Assembly (NCBI RefSeq): GCF_026262505.1
Contig: NC_067206.1
Location: 25,993,896 to 26,057,895 of the forward strand
DNA from: Trichomonas vaginalis G3
Lineage: Eukaryota; Parabasalia; Trichomonadida; Trichomonadidae
Direction: 5' to 3'
Length of the DNA: 64,000 bases
Below the pieces are notes generated by a model. That model searched no databases. It was not told the DNA's origin and was given only the letters and a program-made list of their open reading frames with translations. Position numbers and translations under genes: made by a program. Below are positions 10,348 through 22,689 of the stretch, piece after piece (the first letter of the stretch is position 1; each line of letters begins with the position of its first letter).

Positions 10348-10906
10348 TTAAATATAATCACCATTGGATTCAATCACGCGTTCGCAGCGATCGATCCAGG
10401 CTTGAAAGACACGCTTTAAATCATCATGAGAAAATTGCTCAAATTGCTCTCTACAAAATTTTCAGATCATCTGGACTCGCGAATTCGCGTCCTTCAGTCT
10501 CTTTTTTTAGCGTGCCGAATAAATAAAAGTCAGAGGGTGCAATATCAGGTGAATAACTTGGGTTTGGAACAACTTTGACATTGTTTTCCACAAGTAATTC
10601 ATTACCTTATGACTTTTGTGAACTCTTGAATTATCAAAATGAATTGCAAACTTTTGTTTTTGTTGTTTGGATTTCTCAAACTCATCAGAATTGATAATTT
10701 GAGTAAGAACATTGTCAATTAGATACTGAGCATTCATCGTATTAGGTTTTTGAAAGATATCAATTGCGATGATGCCATTCACGCCCAAAAAACCGACAAC
10801 ATCATCATTGGTGTGTCACTTTTTTCTTCGGAAATGTTTGCGGATTTTCATCCTTCGGGATCCACATGATTTTGGCTTCTGTTGCATATTGAAACCAAGA
10901 CTCGTC
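10348..10906 (-). pseudogene. Mariner transposase, C-terminal part
   Basis: Reading leftward from 10906: DESWFQYATEAKIMWIPKDE, then FDNSRVHKSHKVMNYL with the second catalytic Asp, then YSPDIAPSDFYLFGT with the third Asp of the mariner DDD triad, ending SNGDYI and TAA at 10348-10350. Frame changes near 10805-10790, near 10600 and near 10450 show the transposase is dead apart from the Maverick insertion. Their number suggests this mariner is not very recent. Confidence 0.8.
10901..10906. repeat. Maverick 1 target site duplication, left copy
   Basis: CTCGTC. The same six bases are at 31228-31233. Together they restore the mariner GDESW codons if counted once. Confidence 0.92.
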
Positions 10907-10918
10907 AGTTAGTATCCC

Positions 10919-10961
10919 TATCTTGGGTACGGCGGCACTGCGTTCCACCTTACCCAAGATA
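10919..10961. promoter_or_regulatory. Subterminal hairpin, Maverick 1 left end
   Basis: Arms TATCTTGGGTA (10919-10929) and TACCCAAGATA (10951-10961) pair perfectly over 11 bp around a 21-base loop containing GGCACTGCG. The hairpin starts exactly 12 bases from the element tip. The mirror copy is at 31173-31215. Confidence 0.8.
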
Positions 10962-11128
10962 ACGGTTTGACACTTTACAAAACCGCTAATGTATATTTTA
11001 CAACACAAACACAAACACTAACTTAACCTTAAATATTTACAAAACCACCACTTCACCTCACCAACATTTCGCTAACGACTTCACTAATGAAAAAATAAAC
11101 GTTCTCACTAACGTTCCCACTAATGTTC

Positions 11129-11456
11129 TCATTTAACAAGTATTGCAGCGCTTCCCATTGCTGTGCTTCACACAATAGTTCATATTCTTCAGTATGCTGC
11201 TGTCACTCCAATCGTCAGAGTCAAAGTCACTGTCAAAATAAATGTTAGTAAGTTTTGACAAAGCTAATGAAACACGCTTACCGTTTGTATCTATTGCTTT
11301 TATATATCTCCCATTATGTTTGTTGTCATAAATGCTATAACTAACTTTACCCTTTCTCCCTCGTATCTGATGAGATGTATTTCACGAGGAACGAAGAACA
11401 AGTTCTTGAACTCATGACCGTTGTAGTTTGTTATTCAATAGTTTTCGTCATTACAT
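11129..11456 (-). pseudogene. Maverick 1 terminal gene, left copy
   Basis: Left-arm counterpart of the gene at 30675-31001, carried inside the inverted repeat. It is less well preserved than the right copy. Function unknown. Confidence 0.6.
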
Positions 11457-11505
11457 CCAAATAAAAATTCTAGTAAAAATAAAATAACGTTAAAATTTCT
11501 CATAA

Positions 11506-11755
11506 CTAAGTTCTCATTACTTTATACTCTCTTCCTTTCTCCAACTCTTCTAACTTCTTCTTAAGTTCAGCATAGTTGTCCTCATGAAGTTTAATCTTTC
11601 TCAAAATTCCTTCTTTATCTAATGGTTGCTTTATCTTTCTAAACTGAACTCTAATTCCTCATAGATAGAATGTAAAAACCTTCTGGAATAGTTCCTGATT
11701 TAATGTATTCTACCAAAAACTTTTGTTTCATTGCTTCAGTGACTTTATTTGTCAT
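11506..11755 (-). pseudogene. Small coiled-coil gene of Maverick 1
   Basis: Reading leftward from 11755, MTNKVTEAMKQKFLVEYIK is seen, then a Lys/Glu-rich helix typical of a short coiled coil (LHEDNYAELKKKLEELEKG). About one or two breaks. Not recognised; its homologue in Maverick 2 would lie past the window end. Confidence 0.45.
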
Positions 11756-11853
11756 TTCAATCAAATAAAAATTTTAATATTAAATAAAAATAACGTTATT
11801 TTTTCAGTAAGGAAACGCAGGAGTTACGATTTATTTGAGGCGTGGTTTTTGGT

Positions 11854-12219
11854 TTAAATGTTGGGTCGGTTTAGGAGTTGACTTTTAACAGGAGTTTGTA
11901 CTTCCATAGGTTCAGGAGTTATTGAAGGTTTTGCTTGTGAAGGCGTTGGTTTTGGCGAATGTGTTGGAGTTTGTTTAACTTCAGCTACTTCAGTATTATT
12001 TATAACATTTGCTTTATTTCTTTTCAACATCATAACTGCTCCTGCTGTAGCTAGCAAACCTAGTGGGAGACCATATCTTATATAAGGACTTGACCAAATG
12101 CTATTTTTGACAGGAGCTGGTGGAACACCTAACCTTGGTGAAACTGCTCTTTGCCATTGTGCAGCTCGTAAGAAATATTCAATAGGTGCTCCATAATCGT
12201 TTGGTAAAGTTTGTTTCAT
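11854..12219 (-). CDS. Small membrane protein of Maverick 1 (unknown)
   Basis: The 121-residue ORF has an N-terminal soluble stretch (MKQTLPNDYGAPIEYFLRAA), one hydrophobic helix at about residues 50-66 (GLPLGLLATAGAVMML) with basic residues after it, and a Pro/Thr/Ser-rich tail. Its position next to the capsid-like gene suggests a virion or membrane-associated role, which is inference only. It looks whole. Confidence 0.5.
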   Translation of the reverse strand: MKQTLPNDYGAPIEYFLRAAQWQRAVSPRLGVPPAPVKNSIWSSPYIRYGLPLGLLATAGAVMMLKRNKANVINNTEVAEVKQTPTHSPKPTPSQAKPSITPEPMEVQTPVKSQLLNRPNI

Positions 12220-12452
12220 AGATGGTGAAGTTCGCGAGAGCTTGATGAAGAACTCATTTATAAGCTTTAAAAATAAACGTTCATCCTTTATTCCTCACTG
12301 TCGTCCGTGGCTAAGTTATAGTCTCTAATCTTATTATGGGATGCCATTAGCACGCACCTGAATGGCAAAGCAACATACCCTCATAAATCAATAAGTGGCT
12401 TGGTACGTTTTCAGTTCTAGTTCAATAGTCCTTTAACAGACAATTTGTATGT
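12220..12452. other. Short unassigned stretch in Maverick 1
   Basis: It holds at most a very small minus-strand frame (MASHNKIRDYNL, with ATG near 12344). No function can be given. Confidence 0.4.
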
Positions 12453-13845
12453 TTATTGGAGCAGTAGATGTTTGACCTTGTTGGAAGCAAAGTCCACTTC
12501 TGTTGGAAAACCACATAAGAAATGTGTGTTGTCATAGCTATCCCATTTATGTTCCACACTACCATCATCCACCAATGACCTCATAACATCTTCATTAAAT
12601 CCTATCATATCATTGTTTGTATTGCAGGCGTTCGCAACCATTTCATAAAATACAGGTCCATATGATTTTTCAGGTTCTGCAGGCATATTTCCATAAGCTC
12701 CCATGGAAAGCTGAAGATATTTAAACTTAGGGTTCTCAAAATTAACATAATAGTTGTCTTTCTTTCTAAATAGTGCCAAATACTTTTAACATTAATAGGC
12801 GTATAAGCTGCTGTAAATGTTGCACTTGAACTATCTGTATTCTTTTGAGAATGAACCGTCCATAGGAATCCAATCATAACTTTCAAGAAAAACATAAAGC
12901 CTCGTTTGTATAATGTTCTACAAGTTCGTGTATAATGTTAGGGTCTAAAGAGAATGACTTTGGATGAATGAAACATTCATTAAAATCCATCTTTGTTCGA
13001 AATAGTTGCTGGTTTACAGTTGTAATAGTAACTGTTCCACTAGCTTCTACTGCCTTCGTTATCATAGTGAATGGTTCATTCCATGGAAAAATTTATTTGT
13101 CGTGGATTTGAATCTGAAGCAAATGCAACTTTAAGAGTTGGATTGAAAGCAATGATATCATTTACAGATATAGATGTGCATTGTAAGGCGTCGCTACTGA
13201 CTTTACTTTAAGCTGAATGTTACCAGCAAATGCTGGAATAAATCTTATAGCTTCTAATGGAAGGAATCTTCTAACAGGAATTCTTAAACGAAGCTTAAAA
13301 TCAAAATGATTTTCCTGCTGTAATTGGACCACTAACAATTTGTCCTGTTCTGCATGTTCCCGAATGACTCCATACATTTTCATGTCGAGTCTTTTAGAAA
13401 ACATCTACTTTCTTTATTTGTTCGGTAGTTTGAGTTTGAAGTTATATATGCTTCTTCTCTTGCGTTGTCTTGAGAATATACGATACGACATTTGCAAGGA
13501 TTTGATATCCAGAAAACTGCATAGAAAGCGTCATCGAAACCAACCAAAATCCTGTGTGGGTTTGTTTTATTGAGACCTGACCATTTCTTTATCTGCAATA
13601 AATTGACTTCCATTTTATACGTAATGAATGTATTGTAAAGGTCCAACATATTTTCACCAGGAGGTGAGAGATTGAATGTTACCCATTGTTTATCTTTAGC
13701 AGTTCCAGGTTGTGATGGAATCTTTGCGTCAGAATATTTTCTATTAGTGTACCAATTTGAACTGCATTGTCTATGATATCGAAATATGACGAATCTGATG
13801 AATATGCTCTGCTGGAGTAAATTCGTTTAACTGTTCGTTCTGCAT
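12453..13845 (-). pseudogene. Candidate major capsid protein region (Maverick 1 fossil)
   Basis: A minus-strand region of about 1.4 kb, the right size for a double jelly-roll capsid gene. The piece LRIPVRRFLPLEAIRFIPAF resembles the conserved strand-loop 'IPLR-FPF---P' found in Polinton and related capsid proteins. Other pieces are beta-rich. Its location next to the polymerase end fits typical Maverick layouts. It is broken several times. The capsid call is inference from one motif, size and position. Confidence 0.5.
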
Positions 13846-13877
13846 GTATTTACTTCGGATAAAAATATCTATTTACT

Positions 13878-14300
13878 TCATTATTCTCACTCTTCTTCTT
13901 GGCATTCGTGGTGGAAGTTGTTTCTGACATTTTCAATGAACTGTACATTCTCTTTTGTCTCAACTTCTTTCACTGGTGGTCAGGATTCTTTGACTCGGTT
14001 TGTTTTTCAATGAAATTACGAACTTTGCAATAAGCTCTTGGTTCGTTATTGAAAGAAACATCTGGCTTCTTTTCTTCTTGTTCTATTGACTTTTCAGTTT
14101 GAATAGAAGGTTTATATGGGCTTCGTGGCTTCGCCCTTGCATGCACCTTAATGTTGTCACTCTCTGCATTCGCTAATGGAACCTTCTTTTCTTACGTATA
14201 TTTTACCATCTTTACTCTGACTTACATAATAGAAAGGATGTTGTATTCCTCTTGCGTCATTTAATATAATAGACTCTCGCTCTGATTTTGACAAGCTCAT
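13878..14300 (-). pseudogene. Unknown small gene of Maverick 1
   Basis: Starts at 14300 with MSLSKSERESIILNDARGIQ, then HPFYYVSQSKDGKIYV. Later parts are Lys/Glu-rich. It carries a GC-rich hairpin patch near 14125-14150, like the double-hairpin insertions described in the findings. Broken. No family recognised. Confidence 0.45.
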
Positions 14301-14344
14301 TTTACATCGGTTAAAGTTTTAATTTGTTTTTATTCTGCAGTCAA

Positions 14345-14595
14345 ATGACTCAGACAAGTCCTACGGACAAGACCAGGGGGTCATAGATGTTGAAGCATTG
14401 AAGAAAGAAATTCGTGAGCAAATTTTATCGAACTGAAGGAACAAAAACAAGAACAAAAGCCAGAGAGACCAAAGGAAAACTTAGTGAAAAACAACTTGCT
14501 GCATTAGCTGCTGGAAGACAGAAGAACCCACGTTTGCTGCGAAAAAAGCTAGAGAAGAAGCAAAAGCTAAAGAAGCTGAAGCAAAGAAAGAGTAA
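14345..14595 (+). pseudogene. Small basic Lys/Ala-rich gene of Maverick 1
   Basis: Short plus-strand gene with a highly basic helical region (KLSEKQLAALAAGRQKNPR). A DNA-binding or core-packing role would fit the composition, but the function is unknown. Broken. Confidence 0.45.
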
Positions 14596-14618
14596 ATGGT
14601 TATTTTTATCCGAATTAA

Positions 14619-15452
14619 ATGTATAGACAAATACCTTTAACTGTTGCGTTCAGTAGTGAAAACCCTGACGTCAAATAAAGGGAACAGAGTAACGTTTAAG
14701 TTTCCACAAGACTGGATTGTGAACATAAATGAAGAGAAGTACATTGGCATAACATCTATGTATATAACACGTGCTTTCAGAAAAGGTTGACTTTATACTT
14801 AAAGTCGAGATAGAAAATGAAGAACAGTCTTTAAGCGCCAAAACATTCACATATACAAATACTTTAAAGACGATACAACATTGCACACAATGTATGATTT
14901 CATTTAATGAGATGTTCGAGAAAAGTTCAACATTGAAGTACAAACTTTACAGCCTTTAGTGAGTTTCTTGCACAACTGAAAGAAGAAGGTAGTCAGCACA
15001 ATTATAGACTTTCATTATGATTTAATGAAAATGAAGATGGACTCATGACTGTCAATTCATTGTATTCTCACCATTCAATGAAGTCCGTAAAAAAGAAAGA
15101 AAATCATTACGTAAAAATTTCAAATCTCTGAACCAAGTGATGATTTCAAGAATGTTTTCAATTATGATGCAATGCTTCCGAGGAAAATGAATTTTCAAAG
15201 ATTGTAACACCTGGCATTTGGGATAGAAAGCAACAATACTTTACTCTAATATAGCCAAAGGCGTTGAAAATGAGTTCATTGTCATAAGAACTTCACACTT
15301 CCTAACCCTAAATACTATAAATTAACTGCAATCGTGAGTTTTGGATAGACATGTTTCCACTCATGACATAAATGTCCAGTTCTTGCCTCCAGACATAAGG
15401 ACTGTCTCTACATTGAAGCAAACTCTTAAACTCTACCATCGCAGTATTGTAA
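14619..15452 (+). pseudogene. Penton-like/minor virion protein, Maverick 1 copy
   Basis: Counterpart of the open gene at 63117-63971 in Maverick 2, in the same position between the basic gene and the polymerase end. It is broken many times. Family features are described at the Maverick 2 copy. Confidence 0.7.
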
Positions 15453-15509
15453 ATCTACGCTAGCTTTATTTTTATACGAATGACCTCATTGCTGACAAAA
15501 ATAAATGAC

Positions 15510-18500
15510 TCAGAACTTCAACTTCGAATAAAGCTTGTTTTAGTCGTTATTGAAAAGTTGAACTTTTCAGCAAAGCAAGGTTGACATGACTTACATAAGT
15601 CGAATGCAATCTCTTGACCATCATAAAGTGCTTTGTAAAGTTTCATTAATGAACTCAGAGTCTTTGTCATATGTTCAACAGGTATGTGAATGTTTCTTAT
15701 CTTCATTGTAATAGCATTGTATAAGCTTCAGGAACATTTCATTAGCGGTTAAGCAATAACATCTTGCTTCACGCCTTTCATTCTGCAGTGAAATGCACTT
15801 CATTTAAATCGTTAGTGAGTAAGTCTATGTAGGTCTTCTTCCACAGAAAATACTTTTATAAGCTAAACTTTGTTTTCCAGGTGTTATTTCTGCAAAGTCG
15901 CTATGAAATTGACAAAAGGTTCTTTCTATAAGTTCGCGACATATCTTTTCTTAAACTGCTGCTGCAAGCTTGGGATGTCTTCATTATATAAGTGCATACT
16001 GTGGTATCTGGTAAAGATTTGAAGTCCCATGTCCTCTGCAGTACAGAATACTTCATTCATAATAGTTTGACATAGACAGAATATTAACACCAAGTGGACA
16101 GAAGTTAAGGTCTGCAAATGCTTTTCGTTAGCTTGAAAATAGTTTTATCTGAACCATCCAAACCTTCGAACTTCACTATATGGTTGTAATTTCTTTTATA
16201 GCATATCTTAATAGCATCTTTGCATTTACTATGGTTATTTTGACTCAATAGGAGAGTAGAATAGTTTTGCCAATAAATGCTGTTCAGAATGAGTTTTATA
16301 ATTTCTTGTAAGGGTTTTCTTCTTTCTATACTTTAACCTTAACTCAAACACTTCTTTACTTCATCTCTTATTCTCATATTCTGTTTCCATCGTAATAGTA
16401 TCCTTGCAAACATTCACATTGACACCTTGATATTTATGAGGTCTTGTAATGTTATATGGTCAACATACATGAGACAGCAAGTGTTTGAACTTCTTGAAGT
16501 TAAGTTCTGGATTTAGTTCAGGGTCGCAAACTATTAATAAAGTGTCTGGGTATACAATCTCTGTTATCTTAATGAGAACAAAGAAGCCAGACATAAACTT
16601 TCACTTCAATGGGTTCCTTTTGGTCATCATCGAATAAATGTTCATGAATACTCTGTGCTTAACATCTCATCTTCAATACTTTTGGAATACCTTCTAAAGT
16701 ATAAAGTCTTGCTATAGCTGAAGGATATAATGAAACAGTGTGAGTCAGCAATGATTTCTTTTTGCTCTTTTGTTTCATGTTATCTGACAACATACATCTT
16801 CCACTTGAATGCATCTCGAAATAAATTCTCTTGGTTTATTTGAGAGGTCATAAAGATTTCCATTCGGGAAGTATATCTCTGTCTCAACATTTGTTAGCAA
16901 TAGAACAATACTAACGTAGTCTAAACGTTAAATCAAACTCTTTCAATAAGTCATTGCGGAACTTTACAAAACCTTCTCTAAAATTCTTAAAATCTGTTTG
17001 CAGTAAAACGTGCTATATTTTCCTAAGTGAAGTGGTTTTCATCTATTCTGCAACCTTTGATGGAATCTATGTTCTTCATAAATGTATCTGCATCATGGAT
17101 AAACTTACATGCTTCAGAAATGACACCAGTTCTGTTGTCATTTGCTACAAAACACTGCTGTAGTAGTTTATATGGAAATACTTCTTTCGTCTCTGTTTGT
17201 AAGTTAAACTAGCAGGAAATAGTTTAAGCTTCTTATTTATAACACTGTAAGAGTCTTTTATAATAATTGCCCGTCTTTATATAAGCATTATTTGCATTGT
17301 TCGTGAACCTTTAATGAATGGGAGTTCCTTTCACTCTGTCATGTGTTTAAGATGAAGTTTATGTCATAACTGAGGTTATGGAAATATATTAAACTTTGTC
17401 AGGAAGTCTTTCAAAAAATTCTGTTGCACAGTTTGACCCCAAATGCTTTCACTAACTGACACATCTTCACTGTCAAACAGATGTTAAAAGCTTATGAAAG
17501 CCATCCGTACTACACTCAAAGTCAGCAAAGAAAACGTGCTCAGGTATGAATTTACATTAGCTTTATTTACTTCTTTTGACTCTGCTTTCTTCTTCAGTTG
17601 GTACACAATACTTTGAGCATATGTCAAATCTTTAAATGGTGCTCAAGGTCTGTTATATAAGCAGTCGATTATGTAAGAAAAGTTCTCCATTACACAAATA
17701 AAGGTCTCGAAAACAATATTTGCACTAAATCTACCTTACATTTGGGGATAATGAATAACCGTACACTCCATAGCTAAAAGGAATGTAGTAGTCATCAATG
17801 ATCAACATTCATTACAACGAACTAATATTTATCTCATCATCGATCCAACTTATATAGTGATAATAATCTTCATATTCCTGATACATGCAATTGCGAGTGG
17901 TCCAATCGAAACAAAGCTTCTAGGGAATAATACTATATAGGTATTCGGAATGAATGTATGTTGTCATGAAGATAGGCTTCAATATTAGCACATTATGGTT
18001 AAGGTGTTCTTTCCGAATAAAGAGGATAGATACAAATATTTCTAACAGGTATCGACAATCACACATTTGAAGTTAGCGTCTGATTTTATTCTCAAATATG
18101 TCTTGTACTCTTGAATAGAGCCATGGTCTAACTTATTAAATTGCACTTTTATACTTTGGTAGCGTACAGAATTTTTTCTACTCAATTTAACTTTGAAAAG
18201 ATCTCTACATCATAATGACTCTCTCTCATCAAATCGTCCAATATGTGTCATTACATTATCTACACGCAAGTCTGAGAACATTATCAACGCACATAAAATC
18301 ACGAATCAAGTGTCCTCTTATGCTAACTGTAAGTAGATTGAGACAGTCTACTAGTTCTAATTCAAGTATACATTAGAAGATTTGATAGCGTGTCAAGAGA
18401 TTATAGTAAATAGTTCAAAGATATTCACAGAGATTGACGTCTTCTCTTTCCTATTATATTCTGCGAGGATTATCTTTGAAGAGATGTTATTCTAGATCTC

Positions 18501-19735
18501 GTGGTTCCAATATAGTCCTTATATGAGTCTACCACAACTGCTTTTCTGGTCAATATGGCAGTAAGGCATTTCATCTCTATAGTGGTTTCTTGTTTGGTTA
18601 AGACGCTAATTTTTCTTGGGCATCTGACACTCAAGATAACGCTCATAGTTTGTAAAAATCAAACAATCTTATAATTTCAGTAATTAGTCTGTATGAGTAA
18701 TGACTCAAGCATGGGAAAGATCATAGAAGTGCATTTTCTAACAATATACTACAGCATTTTTTGCATCATACTCTCAGTATATATAAACATATCTACACTT
18801 CAAGGCTATCTAGTCTATTAAACATGTATCACAGCATATTGATTTGAAGGGTGTAACGTTACCACATCACATTCATACATATTCATCACCCAAACGTATT
18901 ATAACATAGCACACCATATACCTTTGTGTGGGTAGTATATATTATAAGGAAATTCACAGCTAAAGATTAGCATGAAAAAAACGATCAATCCCGATAACTA
19001 GGTGTTGTAGTTAAGTAGTATTAACAAGCTTACAACCTGTTAGGTTTCATCTGCTCTAAGTTTTACGACTGTACATAAAGTCATGAGTGCTAACCATGAG
19101 AGAGCAATGACTATTCTACTTATATCAAACTTCACCTCTAATGTCTACGTGCATCTTTTTACGATAACTGCACTAACCACGTTAATCTGTTGGTGTCTGA
19201 TTCGTTTCGAGACATTGACGATTTAATGACACTCATGTAATGCAGTTGCAGATACTTGTTATCTATTGCTGCTATCATAGACATAACTCTCTCTCTGTAT
19301 GAATTTCAGTGTGTCCGACTCTCTAATAACATTGTGTTGCACACGCAACTGTTAGGCATTTTAGAGTATTATGTCAAACATTCGTATATCTTTACTATCA
19401 TGAGTAAATATAGAGAGGCATCATGAGTATTTATACTGCAAACAAAGATGTAAGGAGATCTATATAGCATAACGTCATTATAAGAGAGGAAATGCTAGTT
19501 TGTGCAGGACTACAGGATGGCTTCCGCACAGATTGAGCAAGTGTATTTATGGAGAGTATGAAATTGCACTGATCTAAAGATTTATTGAACAACCGAGTAT
19601 TATAGTTCTTGAAATGAAGGTCATCACGAGTAGCTTTCTTGTGTTTATTGTCTATAGCATATATGCTTTGCATCCATGTATAAGTAGCAATCTAGTAAGG
19701 ATATTAGCTTATTTAATTTGCCGAGTGATTCTAAC
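15510..19735 (-). pseudogene. Protein-primed family B DNA polymerase, Maverick 1 fossil
   Basis: The region matches the Maverick 2 polymerase (59145-63056) in reverse. Palm-region sequence is still recognisable at 15.5-17.7 kb. From about 17.7 to 19.7 kb only faint similarity remains (for example near 19350-19420 and 19690-19740), and the sequence looks noisy rather than replaced. Many breaks. Polintons of this class are thought to copy themselves with this enzyme. Confidence 0.75.
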
Positions 19736-19740
19736 GTTAA

Positions 19741-19885
19741 GAAAAAACAAAAGGAAAGCAAAAAGAAAAAAAGAGAAAAAAAAAAAAAAAAAAAAAAATA
19801 AAGAAGAAAAAAAAAAAAAAACAAAAAAAAACAAAAAAAAAAAAAAAAAAAAAAAAAAAATAAAAAAACAAAAAAAAAGAAAACA
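19741..19885. repeat. A-rich low-complexity tract
   Basis: About 145 bases, almost all A with scattered G, C and T. It interrupts the Maverick 1 segment that matches 59.13-59.17 kb of Maverick 2 and has no counterpart there. It may be a real expansion or a sequencing artefact. Confidence 0.7.
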
Positions 19886-19993
19886 ATCAAATCCAACTTC
19901 CATACATCTTTAGTAGGAAATAAAAAAATATTTTTGAAAAATTAATTAGATTTTTTAATTATTTTTTCAAAATAAATTAATATTTTTATTTTA

Positions 19994-20475
19994 ATGAAAC
20001 ACATGCAAATTGCAAGTTCTTTTCATACAACTCTCGCTACTGCATCAAGAATGAGTTCAATGGTGCTTCAAACGTCATGTATTTAACAGAAGTTTGTGAA
20101 AGAATCTAAGTTCGTCAGTATGTCAGACCATTAGCTATTGTCATTGACCGCAAACGTTATACTTCACAAGAGTTAGCAGTAGTTTTTGAACAAAAGGGTT
20201 TCTTCTGTGAATGTCAAAGATACTCATTATACTGTTATAAAGAACTCCAACATTGCTTCTTCAGTATTGCTTTAAATCTTTCCGAACAGAAAAGAATATA
20301 AGAAGGGTGAAATAAATGTGAAATATTATCCTTCATCTTGAAGACAATAAGAACAAAGATGTTATACAAAGTTCTTACCAAAGGTTGAAGAAGCTCTATT
20401 GAATTGACGAAGGAAGTGAAATGGTTGAAGAAATTGACCCTGAAGCTATTTTAACCAAAAATATATTTTGTGAAG
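19994..20475 (+). pseudogene. Unknown Maverick gene, copy 1
   Basis: Counterpart of 58565-59049. It encodes a mixed alpha/beta protein with the segment RPLAIVIDRKRYTSQELAVV. Broken. Not recognised. Confidence 0.55.
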
Positions 20476-20505
20476 AGGTGAGATTCACCTGTTTTTCACC
20501 TCATT
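20470..20505 (+). repeat. Inverted half-site plus 12-bp unit element (M4)
   Basis: GAGGTGA, then TTCACCT and TTCACCTC, the same design as the elements at 21459, 46858 and 55687 but with fewer units. It sits downstream of the gene at 19994-20475. Maverick 2 has nothing like it at the matching place. Confidence 0.5.
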
Positions 20506-20544
20506 CTCTCTCGTTAATGTGTCGTGACTTCTTCGTAATGTTGT

Positions 20545-21384
20545 CGTACTTCATTCTTCCTCTTTGAAGTTATCGAAATATCTGTTTATTTTTTCCTTCA
20601 GTAATGTAAGTCTTCTTTGAAGGTAAGTATTGTGCACCTTTGATGTCATAGTGTGTTTGAGGAAGAGTATTTTGACAATTTCTTTTATTGCTCATTCGGT
20701 GTCATTGAAATCGGTAAGTTTTCACGAATAGAACCAGTTTCTGTCAGATTTATATATTTTAGCAAGGTCGTAAAAGCTTTTGTGTTTTTCTGACTAAATG
20801 CAACATAACCATATCTCTGTCTTCTTCATTCTCCAACTCTTCAGTATAAAGTCATATACTATAGTTCTTTTCCTTCCTTTTGGTAACTTGAACGCGGTAT
20901 TCTTTTTCTGTATGCTTTTGTCTTTGGATTCAATGCACTTCATCTTTTGCTTGAAGTTTCTTTTCCATCTTCCACGTTCTTGTCTGTGAATTCGTCAAGA
21001 GTTTGAATATTCAAGCATAACGTGGTGAAGCCACATTGCAACTGCATTTACTAAAAGTCTAGAACATAATATCCTCTCAACCGTTTGGCAATTTTTCAGG
21101 TTTTCATAGAGTTTTGGCGACTGGATTTTTTACCTACTCGCTGTTCTCCTGTTTTCAGAAAAAAGTACGTCTCGCTGTGCTTCACTTAATAGTTCTATGG
21201 TGTGGTCCTAACCATCTTTAGGAAGCTAGTATCTGGAGCAAAAAAGCCGTCAAAATACTTTGCATTTGGTACATTCGTTTTTGACAGAAAAGAGTCTCAT
21301 TGTTTGTATACTGATTATTCTATTCTCATTTATGGCTTCATGACTAAAACTGTTGTGTTCTCTTGTACAATATGTCTTAGACAT
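20545..21384 (-). pseudogene. MSV199/DUF3627-type protein, Maverick 1 fossil
   Basis: Counterpart of 57464-58290 in Maverick 2. The start at 21384 (MSKTYCTREHNS) is preceded by the same promoter-like AAAGTTAG block. Broken. Confidence 0.6.
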
Positions 21385-21458
21385 ACAGGTATATAAAAAA
21401 TAAACATTAAAAAAATCTAACTTTAATTTTTTCTGTCATTAAGGAATATTCACGAAAA

Positions 21459-21513
21459 TTTCTAAGAGGTGAAAAAACAGGTGAAAAACAGAGTGAAAAT
21501 CTCACCTCTTCAC
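21459..21513 (-). repeat. Inverted half-site plus 12-bp unit element (M3)
   Basis: On the minus strand: GAGGTGAGA, then three 12-bp units of the type TTTCACCTSTTT. It lies directly after the integrase gene, the same place as element M2 in Maverick 2, but with a different core sequence. Confidence 0.6.
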
Positions 21514-21555
21514 ATTAATATATTTTTGTCTGATTTACATCTAATGAAAAAGTTT

Positions 21556-22629
21556 AGAAGATATTTTCTTATTCTGTTCTGGCATATTTTGTGCTTCCAA
21601 ATACTCCGCTCTAATATGGTCCCAGATGTTGTGCTTCGAACTCTCTCAAGTTCTTAGATGATATACATGCTTCCAAACGCCTCCTTACATATTACTTTAT
21701 AAGTGTCATCGTTTGTGTTATAGCCAAGTATTTCAATAACCACTCCTCGCTTTGCTTCGTCAATGGTTTCAGCAAGTTTGCCATTACTACTTTCAACTAT
21801 TTAGACGAGGGTAAAAACTTATGGAGTCGTCAGCAGCTTTTATAAGATATCTCATTACCTTGTGTAGAGTCTACGATATAATAGTTTCGACTTAACCTTA
21901 AACGTTTCTTTGTCAATGGTTTGTCGTCAAGACTACACGAACTTTTGTACAGGAATGAGGTAAATTGTGTTGAATTTATGATATTTTGTGTTTGGCTTCG
22001 TTTCTTTTGTATTATACTTTTCTTCTTGTTGTTGTGTCATTGAATTTGGTGTATGTCTGTTGTAGAATGTGTTGAGGAATATATATTCGAGAAAATGTTT
22101 CATTGTTTCTTCGGTAAAGTCTCGCTTTGATTTAATCTCTGAGAGTCCTTATGAAGCGGTTTATGATGCCGAGTATGTTATGTTATGGTCTTCAGTAGTG
22201 TAGTGAGTTATGTTATGCTTAATGAGAAATTCTGTGATTTCATTGCTGAGGTATGCACTGTCTTGGTCTGATGTTAAAGTACTTGGCTATGTTCTGCTAC
22301 AAACTTTTGTAAAACTCTTAACATTCACGAGTTCCTTTATCCTCATTGGATATGCATATGCTTTACGAGTGTTAACATTATGAAGATGAGGAATGGTTTA
22401 TGTCCTCCTTTTCTGCTTTGAATGAGAGTGTCAAATTGGTATGCGTCAGGAGTGTTGGAGTAAATTGGTAAAAAGTATCGTAAGGGTTTATTTTTGTTTG
22501 ATGTACAACATTTTTGTCAAAGAACCTTTTCACTTCAGCTCTGTTAGTAAATCCCGAACTCTTTGCAGCTTCATTGAATTTCTTAAAAGACCTCCATGGA
22601 TGTTGTTCGAATACTTCTTTCAAGCTCAT
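21556..22629 (-). pseudogene. rve integrase, Maverick 1 fossil
   Basis: Counterpart of the open integrase at 54536-55621, starting MSLKEVFEQHPW at 22629. Broken several times. The integrase makes the 6-bp staggered insertion seen at the element flanks. Confidence 0.8.
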
Positions 22630-22689
22630 TTATAAAGTTAAAGATTTTAACACAACTCGTTCCAAGCGTGCATTGTTATATAAGGAGGC

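Larger units (their letters stand above)
10907..11535. repeat. Maverick 1 left terminal inverted repeat
   Basis: About 630 bp matching the complement of 30583-31227. It includes a whole copy of the 109-residue terminal gene. The two arms differ by scattered changes and small indels. Confidence 0.85.

Noticed and set aside
17740-19720. A separate inserted element inside Maverick 1
   Set aside because: Faint similarity to the matching part of Maverick 2 at several points, and the lack of terminal repeats, argue for noisy or decayed polymerase sequence instead.
19614-19913. Lysine-rich open frame and the Phe-rich frames opposite it
   Set aside because: They are created by the A-rich low-complexity tract and have no conserved sequence.
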